Origin: Viola odorata | Lineage: Eukaryota; Streptophyta; Magnoliopsida; Malpighiales; Violaceae | Direction of reading: 5' to 3' | Length of the DNA: 64,000 nt | Assembly (NCBI GenBank): GCA_963691705.1 | Contig: OY829542.1 | Location: forward strand, 19,144,579 to 19,208,578 | Part shown: positions 24,298 through 35,900 of the stretch, in pieces | Numbering within the stretch: the first letter of the stretch is position 1 | How the letters are laid out: every line of letters starts with the position of its first letter | Program-made: the position numbers and the translations under genes | The notes under the pieces: model-generated | The model's database searches: none | The model's input: only the letters and a program-made list of their open reading frames with translations | Told to the model about the DNA's origin: nothing

Positions 24298-24302
24298 ATA
24301 AC

Positions 24303-24559
24303 TTCACTGATGAGACTAATCTTGTTTACATTAAGTCGGCCTTCTAAGGATAAATCAAGTGCTTCTAGCAAGTCAACCAATGTTGATTAGGGTAAAGTAG
24401 TAATGAACTTGTCCACCCTTATATATTCAGGTCTCAGGTAGTCTATGAAATAAAAAAATCATGCTAAGAAAGAAATTGAACACTACTCCTCAAATGTCAT
24501 GTCACTCTTTATACATATCGAACTAAATGATACATCTTAGGCTTCACTCACAAATCATT
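24303..24559. other. Short unannotated stretch between B3 and D1
   Basis: No gene or terminal repeat seen. Confidence 0.5.
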
Positions 24560-24830
24560 GCTTTTGAGTGTAGTAGTTCCTTAACATGGTAGTGGAATCT
24601 TTTTAACTAAGCAATCAGGAGTTTGAATCTTGCCACCTACATATTTAATTAAAATTAATTCAGAATATTTTTTTAGAGACTATTTTTTTAGGTTAATTGA
24701 AAAAAGATAAAAACTTCAAGGATAATTGGGTAAAATTTAAAAAATTAGGGGTGATAATTAGAGTAATAGTTTTTTTTAAGACTAAAATGTGATAAATTAA
24801 TTAAAAAAGACAAAAACTTCGAGGATAATT
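24560..24830 (+). repeat. Repeat D, copy D1, left part
   Basis: Continues at 32809-32975 and 36109-36151; the breaks are the Sirevirus and the B1/C1 nest. The sequence matches D2 (40036-40560): TTAACTAA(G/A)CA(A/G)TCAGGA, AGATAAAAACTTCAAGGATA, GTGATAAATTAATTAAAAA and AAAACTTCGAGGATAATT. The segment AGGAGTTTGAATCTTGCC resembles an RNA polymerase III B box. The last five bases, TAATT (24826-24830), are the target duplication of the Sirevirus. Confidence 0.7.
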
Positions 24831-26049
24831 TGATAAATCAATAAATGGCCTAGAGGGGGGGGGTGAATAGGCTCTTCAAAAATCTGCACAAGATAAGAGT
24901 AGAATAGCAAACACAATATGTATAGTGGTTCCAATTCACAACTGAATTGTACTCCACTACCTAAGAGTCCTCCTCTTAGGATTTTCGAATGCAATCCTTG
25001 CTATTCACTTGAGCTTTTAAAGGTGCAGCTCACAACCTTACAATTGGTTTTACTTGGCTCACCAACAACCTTACAATTAGTTTCCAAGGCTCACTAACAA
25101 CCTATTGGTTTTCCTAGGCTCAACCACAACCTATCAAGTAGTTTTTTAAGGCTTAACTACAACCAATGGTTTTCACAAGGCTCAACCACAACCTAAGTTC
25201 TCTTTCAATGGGATGAGAACACTACCCTTTACCCAAAAGTGTTAGGTACACTTTTCAAACCTTCACAATTAAAATCAATGTAATTGCAACAAACAAATTG
25301 GTGTACAAGATAAATAAATATATGATTGCAAATCAACACCAATAAATGTTCAAAGTTACCTCAAGAAGAAAGCCAAAGAAACCCAGAATTGTATGCAAGA
25401 ATATTTGAATTCCTTGAAGAGAAGCTTGCATAAATGAGAATGTTGATTCTTTGAGTTTGTAAATGTGATTTTGTGTTTTGAGGTTTGTAAGAGCTTTCTC
25501 CTTCTGTTTAAACTCATATGGGATGAGTATTTATAGGTAGGAAGGTGTAGAAGGTCGGACAAGGGAGTATGGGCTCAAAACTAGCCGTTGGAAGTGGAGA
25601 AAATAGCTGTTGGCGCGTCTTCCTGGGCTCTGGCGGTATGCCGCCAGAAACGAAACCTCTGGGGCGGTATGCCGCTAGCTTCGCTTCGGAAACAATTAAA
25701 TTCGCCGAGTCTAGCGGTATGCCGCCAGACACCACTCCTTCCAGGCGGTATGCCGCCAGGAACTAAACCTTCCATATCTTGAGTTCTAAAACTTGTCTTC
25801 GCACAAAACCTTTTGGAACACATTTCTTGAGGTATAATGAACATAAATCAAGTGTTAGATTGAATCATACTTACATAAATTAAGTTCAAACACTTGATCT
25901 TCACGTTCGCGATTTATTGAATTGTTGCTCATTTGAAGTCTTGATCGCAAACTGAAATTACACTCTCACTTAAAATTGAATTAGCAATCTAATTAATTTA
26001 TGTGTCATTACATCATCAAAATAGGTTCAAAGTACCCCTTGGGCTAACA
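24831..26049 (-). repeat. 3' LTR of the Sirevirus
   Basis: 1219 bp. Contains four GC-rich palindromes (25630-25760) upstream of TATAAATA (25528-25535, minus strand). The short ORFs inside it, rich in GGIPP-like peptides, come from translating the palindromes and are not genes. Confidence 0.97.
25630..25760. repeat. Four GCGGTATGCCGC palindromes in the 3' LTR
   Basis: The core GCGGTATGCCGC occurs at about 25633, 25664, 25714 and 25744, in settings such as CTGGCGGTATGCCGCCAG. The 5' LTR has the same set 6754 bp further on (32384-32514). The palindromes lie 100-230 bp upstream of the TATA box in transcript orientation. Confidence 0.95.
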
Positions 26050-26370
26050 ATCTCCCCCTTTTTGATGATGACAACCACAAATTAATTAAAACAAAATAAG
26101 CACATAATTTTAAGTAGGAATGTAAGAGAGAAGAGTTTTAGATAATACTCCCCCTATATCTTTGTCATAAATGCTCCCCCTATGTCAATAGCATAAAGAG
26201 CCTCAATGCTCCCCCTACATCAAACGTTAGTTGTACAAGAAGCATGACAAAGTAGATAAGCTTGCTCAAATAAACATTTCACAATTCTCCCCAAACTTAA
26301 ACTTACTTACTTCCCCTTAACATATTCTCCCCCATGACTTCTCCTCCTTAACTTATTCTCCCCCTTTGTC
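26050..26370 (-). promoter_or_regulatory. Multiplied polypurine tracts
   Basis: On the minus strand AAAAAGGGGGAGAT abuts the 3' LTR (26050-26063) and primes plus-strand DNA synthesis. AGGGGGAG also occurs at 26148-26155, 26174-26181, 26209-26216 and 26358-26365, and a GGGGGAG variant at 26327-26333. Repeated tracts here are typical of Sireviruses. Confidence 0.9.
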
Positions 26371-26570
26371 ATCACAAAAAAGGGTAAATAAAATAAGGAA
26401 AGTCACTCAAGATCATACAAGAAGTAAATAAAGGAGCAAGCAAAAACGAAATGCACATTATCAACTAAATTGAACTAGAGTGCAAACAAAAATGAACATT
26501 ACAAATCACACAAAATCAAAAAAAATATACAGCATAACATGGAGTTTAGGAATACCAAATGAAGATATAT

Positions 26571-29500
26571 TCAAAACGGATAACATATGCCGATTTCATG
26601 TCTTAGCTCCACAAAACGATCTCTTGCTAGAGGCTTAGTAAAAATATCTGCAAGTTGACTGTTAGTACCAACAAATTCAAGCGAAATATCACCTTTAGCT
26701 AAATGATCACGGATAAAATGATGTCTCAAATCAATATGCTTAGTCCGTGAATGACAAATAGGATTCTTGACCAATCTTAGTGCACTTGTGCTATCACAAT
26801 AAATAGGAATGTTAGTAAACTTTAGATTATAATCCTCTAAGGTTTGCTTCATCCACAAAACTTGAGCTACACAAGAACCACATGCAATATATTCAGCTTC
26901 CGTAGTGGAAGTTGCAACTGAGTTTTGCTTCTTACTTGACCAAGAAACCAAAGCTTGACCTAAGAAATGACATGTACCACTAGTGCTTTTCCTATCAATT
27001 CTACATCCTGCAAAATCAGAATCGGAATAGCCAACTAGAGCAATGCTAGTTCCTTTCGGATACCACAGTCCAAGTTTAGATGTGCCTTTCAAATATCTGA
27101 AAATTCTTTTCAATGCGCACAAATGGGACTCTTTAGGACAAGATTGATAACGAGCAAATAGACAAACACTAAACATTATATCCGGTCTACTTGCTGTTAA
27201 ATATAAAAGACTACCAATCATACCTCGATAAAGAGTAATGTCTACATCTTTACCATCTTCATCTTTGTCTAGATTGTTGGTAGGGCTAAGAGGAATAGGA
27301 CTCTCCTTGATATTTTCATATCCATATTTGGTGAGGAGATCCTTGACATACTTTGCTTGATTGATAAAAATGCCATCTTGAGATTGTCGAATTTGAAGTC
27401 CAAGGAAGAATGTCAATTCTCCCATCATGCTCATCTCAAATTCGCTATGCATACATTTTTCAAAGTCCTTGCACAAAGAGACGTTAGTAGCACCAAAAAT
27501 GATATCATCAACATAAATTTGCACAATTATCAAATGTTTACCATCATGTTTAGTAAAGAGTGTAGAATCAATCTTTCCCATTATAAAACCATTTTTCAAT
27601 AAAAATTGACTTAAACGATCATACCAAGCTCTAGGAGCTTGCTTAAGACCATATAAAGCCTTTTCCAATTTAAACACATGGTTAGGAAATTTATGATCTT
27701 CAAAACCGGGAGGTTGTTTAACATATACTTCTTCCATGATGAAACCATTTAAAAATGCACTTTTCACATCCATTTGATATAAACTCATATTCTTATAACA
27801 TGCAAAAGCTAACAACATGCGAATGGCTTCAAGTCTAGCAACCGGGGCAAATGTTTCATCATAATCGATACCTTCTTGTTGATTGTACCCTTGGGCTACC
27901 AATCTAGCTTTATTTCTAACAACATTTCCCGATTCATCAAGTTTGTTTCGAAAAACCCACTTGGTGCCAATAATAGTATGGTTGCTAGGCCTAGGAACTA
28001 ATTTCCAAACATTATTACGATCAAATTGATTTAGTTCCTCTTGCATGGCAATCATCCAATGTTCATCATGCGAAGCCTCATCAAACTTTTTAGGCTCAAA
28101 TTGAGACACAAAAGCTTGATGATCACACATATTTCTAAAAGAAGAACGAGTAGTCATACCTTTGCCATTCAAATTACCTATGATTTGTTCTTGTGGATGG
28201 GCATTCAACATTTTCCAAGGTCTAGAACTTGAGGGGCCTTGATCATTTTGATTAACTTCATCATTTGCATTCTCAAGGACCTCTTCTTCCGGTTCTTTTT
28301 CCTTTTGAATTTCTGGATTTGCTAGAGGTGGTGTGTTGTCCTTTGGATCGTCAAGAATCGTCGTAGGAGGATAAGCTTGAACACTTCCAAATTCATCAAC
28401 ATCATCACTAGCTATCTTTTTCTCACTCTCAAAAGGATTAGTTTCATCAAAAGCAATATGCATGGATTCTTCTACAACTAGAGTTCTTTTATTATAAACT
28501 CTATAAGCTTTGCTAGAAGTAGAATAACCAAGAAAGATACCTTCATCCGACTTTGCATCAAACTTTCCCAAATTGTCTTTGATATTTAAAACAAAGCATT
28601 TGCAACCAAAAACTCTAAGATGTGCAATGGTGGGTTTTCTATCATGCCATAATTCATAACAAGTTTTATTCAATAAAGGACGAATTAAGACACGATTTAA
28701 AATATAACATGCGGTACTTACGGCTTCGGCCCAAAAATATTTTGGCAAAGAGTGTTCATTTAAAAGAGTCCTAGCCGCTTCTTGCAATGATCTATTTTTC
28801 CTTTCAACTACCCCATTTTGTTGAGGAGTTCGAGGACATGAAAAATTATGATCAATACCATTTTCATTGCAAAAATCTTGAAACATGCTATTTTCAAATT
28901 CACCACCATGATCACTTCTTATTTTGGAAATCTTGAAACCTTTTTCAATTTGAATTTTATAGCAAAGTCTTTTGAAGTTATCACATGCATCATGCTTATG
29001 AGACAAAAATAGAACCCAAGTAAATCTAGAATAATCATCCACAATTACAAAACAATATTTCTTACCACCCAAACTAGCTGTCCTCATTGGTCCAAATAGG
29101 TCAAGGTGAAGAAGTTGAAGTGGCCTTGAAGTGGATACGGTCTTTATGGATTTGAATGAGCTTTTGATTTGCTTCCCATATTGGCATGCATCACACAAAC
29201 CCTTCATCTCAAATTTCAGCTTAGGTAATCCACGTACTAGCTCCTTCCTAGAAAGCTTTGCAATATGGTCCATTCCTACATGCACAAGTCTCCTATGCCA
29301 TATTGAGGAATTATCTACTAAAGCACTTAAACAAGTATGGTCATCATTAGAAATATCATTCAAATCAATCATGTAAATATTACCAACTCTATTACCAATA
29401 AAAACAAGTGCTTGTGTGTGTATGTTCCTAACTTCACAATGAGTACAAGTAAAAATGACAAATAATTCTCTATCACATAATTGACTTATGCTCAAAAGAT

Positions 29501-29714
29501 TAAATTTCAGACCATGCACAAACAACACATTGTCAATAGAAGGTGAGTGACCAACTTTACCGATGCCTAAAACCTTGCGTTTTTGGTTATCTCCAAATGT
29601 CACACCTCCTTTGTCTTTCTTTTCCAAATGAGTGAATTTTGACTTGTCACCCGTCATATGTCGTGAACACCCGCTATCCAAATACCATTTTGCTCCATTG
29701 GGTTTCCGACATTC
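26571..29714 (-). CDS. pol: Sirevirus pol polyprotein (PR-INT-RT-RNase H)
   Basis: Open from 29714 to the stop at 26571, about 1047 codons, with no stop or frameshift. Counting from the TTG at 29681, the domains in order are an aspartic protease with [10 protein letters not shown] (residues 2-11), the pre-integrase zinc region with HRRLVHVG (about 128), the integrase core with DLFGPM, SDHGGEF and [11 protein letters not shown] (about 190-300, D-D-E), reverse transcriptase with [11 protein letters not shown] and the catalytic YVDD (about 722), and RNase H with [14 protein letters not shown] and [11 protein letters not shown] (about 885-1010). It makes and integrates the DNA copy in virus-like particles. 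The frame has no ATG before the protease and is +1 to gag, so it must be made by a special mechanism. All catalytic residues are present, so the enzyme may be active. Confidence 0.96.
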   Translation of the reverse strand, partial: ECRKPNGAKWYLDSGCSRHMTGDKSKFTHLEKKDKGGVTFGDNQKRKVLGIGKVGHSPSIDNVLFVHGLKFNLLSISQLCDRELFVIFTCTHCEVRNIHTQALVFIGNRVGNIYMIDLNDISNDDHTCLSALVDNSSIWHRRLVHVGMDHIAKLSRKELVRGLPKLKFEMKGLCDACQYGKQIKSSFKSIKTVSTSRPLQLLHLDLFGPMRTASLGGKKYCFVIVDDYSRFTWVLFLSHKHDACDNFKRLCYKIQIEKGFKISKIRSDHGGEFENSMFQDFCNENGIDHNFSCPRTPQQNGVVERKNRSLQEAARTLLNEHSLPKYFWAEAVSTACYILNRVLIRPLLNKTCYELWHDRKPTIAHLRVFGCKCFVLNIKDNLGKFDAKSDEGIFLGYSTSSKAYRVYNKRTLVVEESMHIAFDETNPFESEKKIASDDVDEFGSVQAYPPTTILDDPKDNTPPLANPEIQKEKEPEEEVLENANDEVNQNDQGPSSSRPWKMLNAHPQEQIIGNLNGKGMTTRSSFRNMCDHQAFVSQFEPKKFDEASHDEHWMIAMQEELNQFDRNNVWKLVPRPSNHTIIGTKWVFRNKLDESGNVVRNKARLVAQGYNQQEGIDYDETFAPVARLEAIRMLLAFACYKNMSLYQMDVKSAFLNGFIMEEVYVKQPPGFEDHKFPNHVFKLEKALYGLKQAPRAWYDRLSQFLLKNGFIMGKIDSTLFTKHDGKHLIIVQIYVDDIIFGATNVSLCKDFEKCMHSEFEMSMMGELTFFLGLQIRQSQDGIFINQAKYVKDLLTKYGYENIKESPIPLSPTNNLDKDEDGKDVDITLYRGMIGSLLYLTASRPDIMFSVCLFARYQSCPKESHLCALKRIFRYLKGTSKLGLWYPKGTSIALVGYSDSDFAGCRIDRKSTSGTCHFLGQALVSWSSKKQNSVATSTTEAEYIACGSCVAQVLWMKQTLEDYNLKFTNIPIYCDSTSALRLVKNPICHSRTKHIDLRHHFIRDHLAKGDISLEFVGTNSQLADIFTKPLARDRFVELRHEIGICYPF

Positions 29715-29730
29715 CTACAAACACAAATTA
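29715..29730 (-). other. gag-pol junction with two non-overlapping stops
   Basis: The gag frame ends with TAA at 29728-29730. The pol frame has TAG at 29715-29717 and opens only after it. The sequence TTTGTGTTTGTAG|G looks like a plant 3' splice site. Confidence 0.85.
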
Positions 29731-31524
29731 GTTAGTTCTAGGAACCCAAACATGTTTGGGTCCTTTCTCATTTGCACATGTACCCTTTGGTACCCAAGTT
29801 TGTTTCCAACTTACAAATCCTCTTCGAATGTAGCAATAGTAAGATAAGTGACCAAATTTTCTGCAATAGCTACATTTATAAATAGGTCTAGCATATGAAG
29901 ATTTGTGAACAACGTTTGAGGATTTATCATGCCATTTTGATGAACTACCATGGCAATAAGATGAACTAGCATGCTTGTTAGAAGAGTTTGCTTTGACAAA
30001 AACAGTTTTACCATTGTTCATGCTTGTGGAAGAATTAAAACCAATTCCATGTATATCACCATGTCTCTTTTGATCATTCATGCATTTATGATGACTAAGG
30101 TTACTTTGCATGTATTTGGCTAATGTGTTCTCAAGAGTTTTAATCTTTTCTTCTAACACTAAGATTTCTTTAGAAGAATCTTTACATTGCACACATTTAC
30201 CATTTTCCTCCTTAAGCTTACCACAAGCAATATCAAGCAATTTATTTTTATTTGTCAAATCTTTGTTTAGCTCTTCTAGTCTACTAATCTCATCCTTAAT
30301 GATTTCTAGTTCCTTAGCAAGACTAGTCTTTTTCTTCAACATGCTTTTGGAATATTCAACTAGTTGATTATAAGTTTCAAGCAATTCATCATAATCACGT
30401 TCATCAATAGAAGAGTTGCAAGAACTTACCTCATCATCACTTTGTGCCATAAGACACAAGTTTGCTACTTCATCTCCGGATGAGGATTCCGATGAATCAT
30501 TACTTGATGTTCCATCCTCATCACTCCAAGTGGAGGTTGCTTTAAATGCTCTCCTATGATGTTTCTTTCCATCCTTCTTATTCTTTGAGCTGTGCTTTTC
30601 ATATCTCTTCTTCTTTTCAAGCCTAGGACAATCCGTTCTAATATGTCCTGGTTTGTCACACTCAAAGCACACAACATCAGTATTAGAATTAAATTTAGAA
30701 TGGTTAGAAGACTCACCTTTAAATTTATTCTTCTTGGGGTTACTCTTCCACTGATTTTGGAATTTTCTTGTGAAGAATGCCATAGTCTCATCATCTTCTT
30801 CTGCAATCAGCTTGCTTGCAAGGGCAATGGTCTTCTTTTCTTTTGTGTTCCCTTCTTCCAAATTATACAAGCCCAACTCATGCTCAAAAGCTGTGAGAGA
30901 GCTTACAAGCTGAGTGTATGAAGGCCTCACTTCCTTTTGCTTGATGGTGGTCTTGATTGCTACCCATTTGCTTGGAAGAATGCTTAGAAGTTTCCTCACC
31001 ATTTCTGAATCGCTTTGAGTCAATCCAAGATTATCCATGGCACTGCACAGATTTTGCAATCTTGTGCTAAGATCATAGATAGACTCTCCTTGCATCATCT
31101 TGAATAATTCATATTCAGTTTTGAGTTGATCCAAACGGAGATCACGAACTTGAGCAGTACCTTCATGCGCCATCTCCAAAGTATCCCAAATATGCTTTGC
31201 TGTTTTGCAAGAGCTGATGCGATTGAACTCACCGAAAGAGATAGAAACTTGAAGAGCATACATGGCTTTTGCTTCCATGGTTTTCCTTGTCTTTTGAGCA
31301 TTACTCCATCTTTCAAAGTCAAGAATCCTTGTGCTTCCATCTATACCGGAAGGTTCAGTTGGAGCCACAAAGCCTTTCTCAACACAATCCCACATTTCAC
31401 AATTGAGGGAAGTAATGAAGGTCTTCATCTTAATCTTCCAATGAAGATAATTGTTGCCATCAAGGTAAGGTGGTTGATTGAATGCTCCTCTATCTTGAGT
31501 GCTGGAAATTCCTCCTCTATCCAT
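29728..31524 (-). CDS. gag: Sirevirus gag capsid/nucleocapsid protein
   Basis: 598 residues with an ATG 47 bp after the primer-binding site. The N-terminal half is the copia-type gag domain (FNQPPYLDGNNYLHWK near residue 15, then helical sequence to about 230). A CCHC zinc knuckle, CFECDKPGHIRTDC, is at about residue 285, preceded and followed by Lys-rich RNA-binding stretches. An acidic Ser-rich linker follows, then a long coiled coil (about 375-470, KELEIIKDEISRLEELNK and similar heptads), then a second knuckle CSYCRKFGHLSYYC at about 550. The large size with a coiled coil after the first knuckle is typical of Sirevirus Gag. The protein assembles particles and packages RNA. No stops or frameshifts; the ORF looks functional. 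Confidence 0.95.
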   Translation of the reverse strand: MDRGGISSTQDRGAFNQPPYLDGNNYLHWKIKMKTFITSLNCEMWDCVEKGFVAPTEPSGIDGSTRILDFERWSNAQKTRKTMEAKAMYALQVSISFGEFNRISSCKTAKHIWDTLEMAHEGTAQVRDLRLDQLKTEYELFKMMQGESIYDLSTRLQNLCSAMDNLGLTQSDSEMVRKLLSILPSKWVAIKTTIKQKEVRPSYTQLVSSLTAFEHELGLYNLEEGNTKEKKTIALASKLIAEEDDETMAFFTRKFQNQWKSNPKKNKFKGESSNHSKFNSNTDVVCFECDKPGHIRTDCPRLEKKKRYEKHSSKNKKDGKKHHRRAFKATSTWSDEDGTSSNDSSESSSGDEVANLCLMAQSDDEVSSCNSSIDERDYDELLETYNQLVEYSKSMLKKKTSLAKELEIIKDEISRLEELNKDLTNKNKLLDIACGKLKEENGKCVQCKDSSKEILVLEEKIKTLENTLAKYMQSNLSHHKCMNDQKRHGDIHGIGFNSSTSMNNGKTVFVKANSSNKHASSSYCHGSSSKWHDKSSNVVHKSSYARPIYKCSYCRKFGHLSYYCYIRRGFVSWKQTWVPKGTCANEKGPKHVWVPRTN

Positions 31525-31570
31525 TTGAATCTTTCACTTGAGGTTGTTAAACCTTGTTCCAAGTGACCTT

Positions 31571-31582
31571 GCTCCGCTACCA
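31571..31582 (-). promoter_or_regulatory. Primer-binding site
   Basis: TGGTAGCGGAGC on the minus strand, two bases after the 5' LTR. It matches the usual initiator-Met tRNA site TGGTATCAGAGC at 10 of 12 positions, so minus-strand DNA synthesis is probably primed by that tRNA. Confidence 0.85.
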
Positions 31583-31584
31583 AT

Positions 31585-32803
31585 TGATAAATCAATAAAT
31601 GGCCTAGAGGGGGGGGGTGAATAGGCTCTTCAAAAATCTGCACAAGATAAGAGTAGAATAGCAAACACAATATGTATAGTGGTTCCAATTCACAACTGAA
31701 TTGTACTCCACTACCTAAGAGTCCTCCTCTTAGGATTTTCGAATGCAATCCTTGCTATTCACTTGAGCTTTTAAAGGTGCAGCTCACAACCTTACAATTG
31801 GTTTTACTTGGCTCACCAACAACCTTACAATTAGTTTCCAAGGCTCACTAACAACCTATTGGTTTTCCTAGGCTCAACCACAACCTATCAAGTAGTTTTT
31901 TAAGGCTTAACTACAACCAATGGTTTTCACAAGGCTCAACCACAACCTAAGTTCTCTTTCAATGGGATGAGAACACTACCCTTTACCCAAAAGTGTTAGG
32001 TACACTTTTCAAACCTTCACAATTAAAATCAATGTAATTGCAACAAACAAATTGGTGTACAAGATAAATAAATATATGATTGCAAATCAACACCAATAAA
32101 TGTTCAAAGTTACCTCAAGAAGAAAGCCAAAGAAACCCAGAATTGTATGCAAGAATATTTGAATTCCTTGAAGAGAAGCTTGCATAAATGAGAATGTTGA
32201 TTCTTTGAGTTTGTAAATGTGATTTTGTGTTTTGAGGTTTGTAAGAGCTTTCTCCTTCTGTTTAAACTCATATGGGATGAGTATTTATAGGTAGGAAGGT
32301 GTAGAAGGTCGGACAAGGGAGTATGGGCTCAAAACTAGCCGTTGGAAGTGGAGAAAATAGCTGTTGGCGCGTCTTCCTGGGCTCTGGCGGTATGCCGCCA
32401 GAAACGAAACCTCTGGGGCGGTATGCCGCTAGCTTCGCTTCGGAAACAATTAAATTCGCCGAGTCTAGCGGTATGCCGCCAGACACCACTCCTTCCAGGC
32501 GGTATGCCGCCAGGAACTAAACCTTCCATATCTTGAGTTCTAAAACTTGTCTTCGCACAAAACCTTTTGGAACACATTTCTTGAGGTATAATGAACATAA
32601 ATCAAGTGTTAGATTGAATCATACTTACATAAATTAAGTTCAAACACTTGATCTTCACGTTCGCGATTTATTGAATTGTTGCTCATTTGAAGTCTTGATC
32701 GCAAACTGAAATTACACTCTCACTTAAAATTGAATTAGCAATCTAATTAATTTATGTGTCATTACATCATCAAAATAGGTTCAAAGTACCCCTTGGGCTA
32801 ACA
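31585..32803 (-). repeat. 5' LTR of the Sirevirus
   Basis: 1219 bp, the working promoter. It has four GC palindromes (32384-32514), TATAAATA at 32282-32289 (minus), and ends TTTATCA at 31585. Confidence 0.97.
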
Positions 32804-32808
32804 TAATT

Positions 32809-32975
32809 AACACTAAAAATATAAGAACTTGAAGGGCCAATTTTTACAAATCTAAAAACTTGGGGGGCTATGCTTCACCTATGTATGTCTGCATTAGACC
32901 TTACCCATAAATCTTGATTTTTGAATGCAGTGATTCCTTAACAATATTTATTCCACCTTCGACACTCGTTATTGC
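32809..32975 (+). repeat. Repeat D, copy D1, middle part
   Basis: Continues D1 after the Sirevirus duplication (TAATT, 32804-32808) with 'aacactaaaaatat', 'tttgaatgcagtgattcctt' and 'ccaccttcgacactcgtt', as in D2. It ends with ATTGC (32971-32975), the target duplication of B1. Confidence 0.8.
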
Positions 32976-35900
32976 TGATTGAGCTCCAATTGATGTGGTT
33001 TTGCCACCTATTTTCATGCATTTTCAGATGGAAATTCTATTGATTTCGATATGGATTCCATGGTCATTGCAGAAAATAGATGTGAAGAGCAAATGTGGGA
33101 AAATGAGTAGAATTAAGTCAATTTTGGGCATGATGAGGGCCGACACCTTTCTTGGTCGGTCTCTTGGTCAAGACGAGCCACGTGACGGGTAGAATTCTAT
33201 GTCATGAGCGATAACTCCATAATGAAGTCTGATCGAATGCGATTTGCTGGCTTAATTGCAGAAGAGTTGGAGTGGTGTCCAAACTTCTTTACCTTAGCAC
33301 CGAAGACTTTTAATTTGAGAGGATGAGTGAATTAGATACAATTAATGTTTAAGTAGGATTTATCTTATTCTTATTTTATTTTTATTAGAGATATTATTGG
33401 AAGAGGATTCTATATATACTCTGCCTAGGTTTTTGAGAGGGGATACACTCGACCTTGCCCAGAACTTGGACACCTCTCTCGGTTTTCATCCGTGTTGCCG
33501 ATTTCAACTTTGCTCCTTCGAAAATGAAGGATTCTCAATATTTCAATATATATTTTGTTTACTTTCAGCATGAGTCTGAGTAGCTAAATAATTATTTCTA
33601 TTAGAGGCGTTTAAAGAACGAGTATGAGTCGCATGAGACCTAATTGATCTTTATTAATCTTTAAATCTGCATTTAACTAATCTCATAATAATTGTATTGT
33701 GTTTTCCTTTTGATTTTAGATTTGGCCAATCTAAGATTAAGTTAATTGTCACAACTGTCATTCTTCTTGACCACGACAACCCATCTTGGGCCACTTTACG
33801 TGCCAAGAAGATCGAAATAGACACCTAGCGCTGATGGATCTACCGCGAACTAGACTGGAGTACCGCTAGGGTGAAAGGTTAACCGGATTTAGTTCCGATT
33901 GACAACCGAGGATACTAGGTTTGGAGTTGTCTTCCCCTAATCAATCATCAACCAACTTAGTAAACTCTTTAACCAGCAAGGTGCTAGTTGATTAGGAATC
34001 ATCTCTAAGCGTACCTGAGGTGGTTTTGATACAGGAGGGAAGCAAGGGTCATAAGCGTACCTTGATCCTATAGCAACTCTATAAATTGAAGATGAATACC
34101 CTTGCGTCAATGATTGCTCTCATATATCATTGCTTGCTAAGCCTCTACTAGGAATCTCTCTCATCTGATTGTTCCGTCTTGATCTGTCTCTTGACCAAGA
34201 ATCGCCTTCTTGGTCTGAAGTGTTTACTTGCTTTATTTACTTTTCAGTCTTTAGTTTTAAAACAACCCCCCAATTTTACCTAAGTGTTACCCCTGATCTT
34301 TACAAGCACACACGAAAATCACACCAGTATTCCCTGTGGATCAAACCTTTTACTTGCTATCCACAATTAACTTGTTCCTAGTAGTAAGTTATATTTAATA
34401 ATTATTTTTGACTGGTGATGTGCTTGTCGAGGGCACGATCAAATAATTACAACTTATCACTTGCTACAAAAATGATCGAAGACAATGGTAAGAGGTTCGA
34501 TCCACGGAGACTAGGGCAAGACGCTAACTTTCATGCATGACAAAGACAAACAGACCGAAAATAGTAACACAAAAAAGGGGGGTTGTTGTTGGTTAAACGA
34601 GTTTAACCAACGCAGAGATAGAGCTAACAAGACAATTAATTAAAAATAAATATCAAGGGCACGAAAGTAAATAATAATTAAGGGCAAGATAACAAAGGAA
34701 GACTGTAAATAAATATACTAATCCAGATGAGAAGAGATCTTAGCAAGGGGTGCTCTTAGGTTGCATTTCGGGCTAGTTAATCATCGGCTCAGGGATATTC
34801 CATCCTCGTGCCATAGATGTACTATAGGGACCACGTTTTCACGTAGACCCCCTACTTACCTTCTTAAGAGAAGCTACCCCCCGTTTCCACATATGAGGTA
34901 GCCTTGACGTTTCGTCGTCCCCCCCAAGACACGAATACGGGGAGGCAATACTCAAAATGCCCATGATGCAGAGGTAAGACAGATCTAGGGCATGATACCT
35001 CTCAGCTTGTCAGACTCGCGGCAACGCCCTAATCGACTGCTTGCCCTAGATTGGTGAGATCACACTATAGCAACTTCTCTGCTCTAGGTGTCTACTTCTC
35101 TTAATGGCCTCACGTCAGTTATTACCATTAAGATGACAATAATCATAAATAAGTACTAGTAGTTGATCAGGCTCCTAACATCCCTAAATGAAAATGGCAA
35201 GAAAATGACAAACAATCGAATATGACAAAAAGCATGTATTAAACATATTTAGGCCTCTTAACTAATCCTTGCAACCCTTGAAGCACCCTTCACTAAGAAG
35301 ATGGAAATCAACTACTCATGCTGGAAAATACACAAATAATAGATCTAGAAAGCATAACAAGTAAAGAAGATATAAAGGAGAAAACTTGATAAATACCGGC
35401 CGGAGCAAAGCTTCGGTTTATATACATGGCTGCTGGAAATGGTCTGATCCGCCTCCTCCAAAAGGAGGAGGGGAAAAAACTGAAGAGAAGCACACAAAAG
35501 ATCTACAATCAATGGGTGGTAGGTTATGTCTCTCTAACCCTAAAAACTAAAGCCTTAAATAGCCTCTTGCCCACAAGAAGACAAAAGCCAACTAAGGGAT
35601 TACAAAAAGATAAAATCCAGCTAAGGAGTTCAAAAACACGGAATAAATCTCTTTGGCCCGAAAAGAAAATATTCTGGGAATATTCTAGAAGCGCTCGGCG
35701 TCGAGGGCACGACGATATCTATGGCCTCAAGGGCATGACGACTAAAGATAACATTCTTGGGGATCTGCGCAGAACTTTCTGGAAGACAGGGGACACGTGG
35801 GAGCCTGCCAACAAGGACACGTGGAAATAACACTTTTGGCGCATCCAAGGCTCGATGATGGAAACCATGACAAGGCCTCGATGGAAAACTTGGTGTCTTG

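Larger units (their letters stand above)
24831..32803 (-). mobile_element. Complete Ty1/copia Sirevirus retrotransposon
   Basis: 7973 bp on the minus strand. The parts in order are the 5' LTR (32803-31585), primer-binding site, gag (31524-29728), pol (29714-26571), a stretch with repeated polypurine tracts, and the 3' LTR (26049-24831). Both LTRs are 1219 bp, begin TGTTAGCCC and end TTTATCA, with a constant 6754-bp offset and no difference in the parts I compared. The target duplication TAATT is perfect (24826-24830, 32804-32808). The domain order PR-INT-RT-RH defines Ty1/copia; the repeated AGGGGGAG tracts and GC palindromes in the LTR are known marks of Sireviruses. No env-like ORF follows pol. 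Identical-looking LTRs mean a young insertion. Confidence 0.96.

Noticed and set aside
25620..25765. CRISPR-like array of repeated palindromes
   Set aside because: Plant nuclear LTR; spacing is irregular, only four units, and the same set is in the other LTR.
25356..25844. Overlapping small ORFs with GGIPP-like peptides in the 3' LTR (and the same at 32110-32598)
   Set aside because: They are translations of the GCGGTATGCCGC palindromes in both strands of the LTR.
30592..31566. Plus-strand ORFs antisense to gag
   Set aside because: Shadows of the gag coding frame.
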